DNA of 9,561 bases, from positions 1 through 9,561 of the forward strand of contig JAFXYU010000066.1 in the NCBI GenBank assembly GCA_017541565.1, read 5' to 3'. Below are positions 6,144-9,561 of this stretch, in pieces. The notes beneath the pieces were generated by a model. It had not been told where the DNA came from, did no database searches, and saw nothing but the letters and a program-made list of their open reading frames with translations. The position numbers were made by a program, and so were the translations under genes. This stretch comes from a bacterium (lineage in GTDB: Bacteria > Cyanobacteriota > Vampirovibrionia > Gastranaerophilales > Gastranaerophilaceae). The stretch's first letter is position 1, and each line of letters begins with the position of its first letter.

Positions 6144-6773
6144 TTAATCAGAATATACAAATTCTTCATGCCCGTCTTCATCAAGAATGAGAGCGCATAG
6201 TTTTGCATACGGATACTTTCCGCACCCCAAATCTATTCCGATTTTACCTTCATCAATATAGGGTTTACTAAAATCTGTATGCCCGAAAATTATTTTTTGC
6301 GGAAGTTTATGCTTTGAATAAATAAATTTTCCTCTTATGTAAACCAAATCAACTTCATTTTGTTCTTCCAGTGAATAAATCGGGTTAATGCCGGCGTGAA
6401 CAAAAAGATACTTATCCGTGAGGTAATAAAATTTTAATTTCCTGAAAAAATCCCCGTGAATTTTGAAAATATTACCGTACCCTCCATAACTTTTTGCAGT
6501 GGCAGGTCCGCCATAGTTTTCAAAAAGATACTTGTAATAATCGTCCGTTTCGGCGTGCATAAGAGCATATTCATGAGAACCTATAAGATAAACACAATCA
6601 TTATAATTGCTTTGTTCAATTACTCTTTCTACAACTCCCTTTGAATTTGCACCGCGGTCAATATAATCGCCCATAAACACAAACTTGTCATCTTTTCTGA
6701 TATCAAGTTTCGAAAGCAGGTTTTCCAATTTTTCCAACTCGCCGTGAATATCAGTAATTGCAATATATCTCAT
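6144..6773 (-). CDS. PPP-family metallophosphatase with GSHE in place of GNHE
   Basis: This 209-residue cytoplasmic protein resembles bacterial and phage serine/threonine phosphatases of the PPP family (lambda phosphatase, PrpA), two-metal hydrolases acting on phosphoproteins or small phosphorylated molecules. Visible motifs are DIHG (D8, H10), GDYIDRG (35-41), GSHE (65-68), FVHAG (H126) and FGHT (H165). The third normally reads GNHE, and its asparagine is a metal ligand; here it is serine, encoded by TCT, at least two base changes from an Asn codon, so not a simple sequencing slip. Activity may be altered; the other ligands look intact. A YIRGKF at 145-150 also matches the family. The family motif lies directly at the N-terminus, which supports the ATG at 6773, although no SD precedes it (see promoter at 6780-6808). 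Substrate cannot be told from sequence. Confidence 0.88.
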   Translation of the reverse strand: MRYIAITDIHGELEKLENLLSKLDIRKDDKFVFMGDYIDRGANSKGVVERVIEQSNYNDCVYLIGSHEYALMHAETDDYYKYLFENYGGPATAKSYGGYGNIFKIHGDFFRKLKFYYLTDKYLFVHAGINPIYSLEEQNEVDLVYIRGKFIYSKHKLPQKIIFGHTDFSKPYIDEGKIGIDLGCGKYPYAKLCALILDEDGHEEFVYSD

Positions 6774-6779
6774 AATTTT

Positions 6780-6808
6780 ATTTTATATAAAATTACCCCC
6801 ATAGACAA
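6780..6808 (-). promoter_or_regulatory. Possible promoter giving a leaderless phosphatase mRNA
   Basis: On the minus strand TTGTCT (6803-6808) and TAAAAT (6780-6785) are spaced by 17 nt. Only 6 nt separate the -10 box from the A of the ATG at 6773, so transcription would begin at the start codon itself. No SD-like sequence lies within 15 nt upstream; the only G-run (GGGGG, 6796-6800) is too far away. The AT-richness of the region makes chance matches likely. Confidence 0.35.
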
Positions 6809-6851
6809 CTGTGGAATATCAAATTTTAATACAACATTTTAGTATTATTAT

Positions 6852-7553
6852 ATGAAAAATTTGTGCTTGATTTTATTACTGTTTGCGATTCCTGTATTTG
6901 CTTATGAAGTTTTTATGCCGAATGAATACAAATATAAAAGCGACGGAGATAAACTTTTGTTTGTAATTGATTTTTCTAACAGTATGAGTGAATACCTTGA
7001 AGGAAAAACAAAAGTTAATCAGGTAAAAGATTTGATAAATTTCGTACTCCCGCAAATATCCTCCGACACCAGAATCGGTTTAAGAGTATACGGTCACACC
7101 TGTAACCTTATTGCACTTAATGCTTGTCGCAGTTCTGAACTGATTGTTCCTTTGGAATTTAACTCAAAAGAAAAAATATCCTCAGAACTGTTACGTCTCA
7201 AGCCAAGAGGAATGACACCGATAACGTACTCTCTAAAGCAAGCCGTTAAAAAGGATTTAAGCGGATTTGACGGAATTAAACATATTATTCTGTTAACAGA
7301 CGGAGGAGAAAATTGTGACGAAAGCCCTTGTGACTATTCAATAGAACTTATGAAAACAAGACGGGATATAAAAATTGATGTAATCGCTTTTAATGTTCAC
7401 GATTCGGACGACCTTGCACAACTCAAGTGTACTGCGGATGTAACGGGAGGAAATTTTACCGAAGCAGATACGAAAGCAGAACTGTTCCGTTCTATGGAAA
7501 ATTTTATAACTCCCGACAAAAAAGTAGAGGCGGTTATTTATAAAGAAGAATAG
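6852..7553 (+). CDS. Secreted von Willebrand factor type A (vWA) domain protein
   Basis: This 233-residue protein starts with a clear signal peptide (MKNLCLILLLFAIPVFA, cleavage probably after A17) and no lipobox, so it should reach the periplasm or beyond. Residues ~33-220 form a vWA domain. The metal-ion-dependent adhesion site is complete: DFSNS (D40, S42, S44), T122 in RGMTPIT, and D150 in LLTDGGEN. Such domains bind protein partners through a Mg2+ ion. Cysteine pairs C84/C92 and C155/C160 could form disulfides outside the cytoplasm; C193 is left over. The domain resembles vWA proteins of the YfbK/Ca-activated chloride channel-like group, a label that does not reveal function. The ATG is fixed by the signal peptide, but no SD precedes it. 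It is divergent from the phosphatase gene and followed by a separate promoter for the pilin-like gene, so it looks monocistronic. Confidence 0.85.
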   Translation: MKNLCLILLLFAIPVFAYEVFMPNEYKYKSDGDKLLFVIDFSNSMSEYLEGKTKVNQVKDLINFVLPQISSDTRIGLRVYGHTCNLIALNACRSSELIVPLEFNSKEKISSELLRLKPRGMTPITYSLKQAVKKDLSGFDGIKHIILLTDGGENCDESPCDYSIELMKTRRDIKIDVIAFNVHDSDDLAQLKCTADVTGGNFTEADTKAELFRSMENFITPDKKVEAVIYKEE

Positions 7554-7570
7554 TTTTTATGCTATCTGTA

Positions 7571-7599
7571 CTGACAAATAGATTCCAATATGATATAAT
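7571..7599 (+). promoter_or_regulatory. Strong sigma-70-type promoter of the pilin-like gene
   Basis: CTGACA (7571-7576) is followed after 17 nt by a consensus TATAAT (7594-7599), with TG one base before it (extended -10). The start would be near 7606 and the leader about 27 nt, including GAGGT (7621-7625) as ribosome binding site. An imperfect 8-bp inverted repeat (7562-7569 and 7574-7581) overlaps the -35 box and might bind a regulator. Confidence 0.75.
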
Positions 7600-7632
7600 A
7601 AGAATATAATTTAAGAAGAGCGAGGTATTTTT

Positions 7633-8235
7633 ATGAATAAAAAAGGTTTTACTCTTGCAGAAATGCTGATTTCTCTCGGGACAATAGGTGTCATTGCCGC
7701 AATAACAATTCCTTCTATTGTGGGTACCCTTCCATGCAAGAGCAAAATAAACTTTTTAAAGGCTTATGGCTCTTTTTCCAGCGTTATAGCAGATATTACC
7801 TCAGACGACGATTTGTACTACTATAACATCGATGCCTGTCCAAACGTTAATCTTACTTGTATTAATGCACCATTAGTGGCTCAACCTGCTCCTGCAAATG
7901 TGAATAATAATTTTGCAAGCGCCAGAGACAAACTTGCAAGATTGGTTGCATCAAGGATGAATTTGACCGGAAATTATAATGCAGCAAACTGTTCATTCAC
8001 AACGACAGACGGAACAGTATGGACTTTTAACGCGGCAAACGGAATCAATGTTGCAAGAGTAACAATGCAGGTTCTCGGGGAAGATGATACAACAAGAACA
8101 TTTACAGCAACGGTTGATAGAGACGGCGGAATAACGTTGCCCGATTTTGAAAGAGAAGTTTTAAGAACATCTTCCGATACAAAGAAAAACTCATTCAAAA
8201 CTTTAATGAATGCATATCGCAAAACTAATAACTAA
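7633..8235 (+). CDS. Type IV pilin-like protein (prepilin N-terminal cleavage/methylation domain)
   Basis: This 200-residue protein has a textbook class III prepilin signal: a short basic leader MNKKG, the cleavage site G5/F6, the motif GFTLAE with E10 (Glu5 of the mature protein), and a hydrophobic helix to about residue 31. Such proteins are processed by a prepilin peptidase (PilD) and assembled into type IV pili, type II secretion pseudopili or uptake machinery. The rest (about 35-200) is not recognised; it has four cysteines (C35, C69, C76, C120), an alanine/asparagine-rich stretch at 79-100, and a beta-rich region after 120. No assembly ATPase, peptidase or platform gene is near, so the pilus genes must be elsewhere. 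The start has GAGGT 7 nt upstream and fits the leader exactly. Whether it is a major pilin, minor pilin or pseudopilin cannot be decided. Confidence 0.88.
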   Translation: MNKKGFTLAEMLISLGTIGVIAAITIPSIVGTLPCKSKINFLKAYGSFSSVIADITSDDDLYYYNIDACPNVNLTCINAPLVAQPAPANVNNNFASARDKLARLVASRMNLTGNYNAANCSFTTTDGTVWTFNAANGINVARVTMQVLGEDDTTRTFTATVDRDGGITLPDFEREVLRTSSDTKKNSFKTLMNAYRKTNN

Positions 8236-8242
8236 AATATGT

Positions 8243-8285
8243 TTTACACCCGATTTTTGTTATAATATAATGAACTTATTATAAG
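8243..8285 (+). promoter_or_regulatory. Promoter of the terC-like/cca operon, with a palindrome at the start site
   Basis: TTTACA (8243-8248) and TATAAT (8266-8271) are spaced by exactly 17 nt, an excellent sigma-70-type promoter, with a start near 8278. A perfect palindrome, CTTAT-T-ATAAG (8275-8285), covers this start and runs into the ribosome binding site, so it could be an operator or a chance AT-rich palindrome. Confidence 0.7.
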
Positions 8286-8290
8286 GAGAG
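8283..8290 (+). promoter_or_regulatory. Ribosome binding site that fixes a TTG start
   Basis: AAGGAGAG lies 6 nt before the TTG at 8297-8299. The first in-frame ATG is about 57 codons further on, inside the conserved first TerC motif, so the TTG is the credible start. Confidence 0.8.
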
Positions 8291-8296
8291 ATTAAA

Positions 8297-9334
8297 TTGA
8301 CTCGTTATTTTTATGGTTCATATATTGTAACCGTTCTTGGCTTGATTGCAGCCTATCTGTGGGGCGAGCATTTTCATGCCGGAACCGGACTTGCTTGTGT
8401 ATTCATTGCACTTGTACTTGCAATATTAGAAATAAGCCTTTCTTTTGATAATGCCGTAGTTAATGCAATGAAACTTGAAGGAATGTCACCAAAATGGAGA
8501 CACCGTTTTATAACATGGGGTATACTTATTGCGGTTTTCGGAATGAGATTTTTATTCCCGCTCTTGGTTGTTGCAATATTTGCAAAACTTAATATATTAA
8601 CCGTACTGAATATGGCATTTAACGACGTCAACCAATACGCCCACTATCTGGAATTGACGCATGCTCCAATTGTGTCCTTTGGCGGAGCATTTCTTTTAAT
8701 GTTATTTATGGATTATTTCACCAATCCCGATAAAGATGTCCATTGGATAAAACCGATTGAATATAATTTTAAAAACTTGAAAAAATTTCGCGGGGTTTGC
8801 ACATTTGTAACTCTTTGCGCCTTATTCCTTATTATGCTGAAACTCCAGCCTTCTGTTCGTCAATCCGTTTTTACATCAGGAGTATGCGGAATAATAACAT
8901 ATCTGGGCATAGACGGACTTGCGGAATGGCTTGAAAAACGTCAGGAAGAAAGAGTAAAAAAATGTGCAGATGCCGTAAAATGTTCCGGACTTGTCGGATT
9001 TTTGTATCTTGAACTTATTGATGCATCATTCTCGCTTGATGGAGTCTTGGGTGCATTCGCTTTAAGTCAGGATATTATAATTATCACAATAGGGTTGTTT
9101 ATTGGTGCAATGTTTGTTCGTTCTCTTACAATTATGCTTGTGGAAAAGAAAACTCTTGCACAGTATTTATACCTTGAACACGGCGCTCACTGGGCAATCG
9201 GGACACTCGCAATTTTAATGTTTGTTTCCACATTCCATGAGGTTCCGGAAGTGATAACCGGAACATTGGGACTCATCTTTATACTGAGTGCACTTGTTTC
9301 ATCAATCTTACACAATAAAAAAGCAAAACAATAA
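8297..9334 (+). CDS. TerC/DUF475-family integral membrane protein
   Basis: This 345-residue inner-membrane protein has about eight to nine hydrophobic segments (roughly 8-22, 30-50, 71-96, 120-138, 167-183, 190-208, 256-276, 297-314, 317-338). Two internally related, acidic motifs mark the TerC superfamily: EISLSFDNAVVNA (45-57) and ELIDASFSLDGVLGA (239-253). Their Asp/Glu and Asn residues lie within the membrane and suit metal-ion binding. Some TerC proteins export Mn2+ or are linked to tellurite resistance; for the DUF475 branch the substrate is not established, so metal export is an inference. Translation starts at TTG with a good SD (8283-8290). The stop codon shares one base with the ATG of cca, so the two are co-transcribed and co-translated. 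No tellurite-resistance genes of the ter cluster and no Mn riboswitch are visible. Confidence 0.88.
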   Translation: MTRYFYGSYIVTVLGLIAAYLWGEHFHAGTGLACVFIALVLAILEISLSFDNAVVNAMKLEGMSPKWRHRFITWGILIAVFGMRFLFPLLVVAIFAKLNILTVLNMAFNDVNQYAHYLELTHAPIVSFGGAFLLMLFMDYFTNPDKDVHWIKPIEYNFKNLKKFRGVCTFVTLCALFLIMLKLQPSVRQSVFTSGVCGIITYLGIDGLAEWLEKRQEERVKKCADAVKCSGLVGFLYLELIDASFSLDGVLGAFALSQDIIIITIGLFIGAMFVRSLTIMLVEKKTLAQYLYLEHGAHWAIGTLAILMFVSTFHEVPEVITGTLGLIFILSALVSSILHNKKAKQ

Positions 9335-9561
9335 TGATTATAGAAGATAAAAAATTATACCAAGTAGGCGGAGTTGTTCGTGATGAAATTCTGGGCATAG
9401 AAAGCGTTGATGTCGACTTTTGCTATGAAGGCAATGCAATAGAATTTGCTCAAAACAGCGGTCTTAATATTGTAAAAACAAATCCTGCTTTCGGAACGGT
9501 TAGGGTGCAATTGGGAAACAAAGAAATTGATATCGCATCAACCAGAAGCGAAGAATACCCC
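9334..9561 (+). CDS. cca: CCA-adding tRNA nucleotidyltransferase / poly(A) polymerase family, N-terminal fragment (cut by window end)
   Basis: The last 228 nt encode the first 76 residues of a class II nucleotidyltransferase: MIIEDKKLYQVGG at the start, the GGVVRD motif (12-17), metal-binding aspartates in DVDF (D26 and D28), and FGTVRV...KEIDIASTRSEEYP, which matches the beta-strand with the third carboxylate region. Cca enzymes add C, C and A to tRNA 3' ends without a template. The tRNA-Ile gene at 3105-3178 does not encode CCA, so such an enzyme is needed here. The ATG overlaps the TerC stop by one base and lacks an SD, so translation should be coupled. CCA-adding, A-adding, CC-adding and poly(A) polymerase enzymes share this N-terminus, so the exact activity cannot be decided from the fragment. 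The reading frame is open to the last base. Confidence 0.85.
   Translation, partial: MIIEDKKLYQVGGVVRDEILGIESVDVDFCYEGNAIEFAQNSGLNIVKTNPAFGTVRVQLGNKEIDIASTRSEEYP

Noticed and set aside
8297..9334. Part of a tellurite-resistance gene cluster
   Set aside because: Only a TerC/DUF475-like protein is present, with no TerB, TerD or TerE neighbours; cca follows directly.

Overview
The window is AT-rich bacterial DNA, dense with short-spaced genes. The best guess for the source is an uncultured gut-type member of the non-photosynthetic cyanobacterial lineage (Melainabacteria / Gastranaerophilales). This rests mainly on the stand-alone pilin-like gene, whose N-terminus (GFTLAEMLISLGTIGVIAA) is of a type common there, and on the mix of RsbU-type phosphatase, TerC-like membrane protein and Cca genes. 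It is an inference by resemblance; no phylogenetic marker such as 16S rRNA is present.

Layout. (1) 46-2744, plus strand: a two-gene signalling operon. A small STAS anti-sigma-factor antagonist is followed, with a 1-nt overlap, by a large membrane receptor that joins an extracellular dCache sensor, a HAMP linker, a SpoIIE/RsbU PP2C phosphatase and an RsbW-like histidine-kinase-type ATPase. (2) 2745-3416: a non-coding stretch with one intact tRNA-Ile(GAT) gene on the minus strand, flanked by two broken copies of the same tRNA. Both broken copies carry a related ~47-nt hairpin-forming segment at the anticodon region. The left copy has a second insertion exactly in the T-loop and a near-duplicate of the tRNA terminator. 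This is the most unusual part of the window. (3) 3417-3734, minus: thioredoxin with its own terminator. (4) 3850-6137, plus: a DEDDh 3'-5' exonuclease with an unexplained C-terminal extension, overlapping by 13 nt an RlmD-type 23S rRNA m5U methyltransferase. (5) 6144-6773, minus: a PPP-family metallophosphatase with an altered GNHE motif, convergent with rlmD (6-nt gap). (6) 6852-7553, plus: a secreted von Willebrand factor A protein, divergent from the phosphatase; neither of these two genes has a Shine-Dalgarno sequence. (7) 7633-8235: a type IV pilin-like protein behind a strong sigma-70-type promoter. (8) 8297-9334: a TerC/DUF475 membrane protein with a TTG start, followed with a 1-nt overlap by the start of a CCA-adding tRNA nucleotidyltransferase cut off by the window end.

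How the parts relate. The first operon has the components of a partner-switching module: phosphatase and kinase activities with opposing effects on a STAS protein. No sigma factor or other output is present, so its target is unknown. The intact tRNA-Ile gene does not encode CCA, which fits a need for the Cca enzyme at the right end. The remaining genes are housekeeping (thioredoxin, rRNA methylation, exonuclease) or cell-surface functions with no clear shared pathway.
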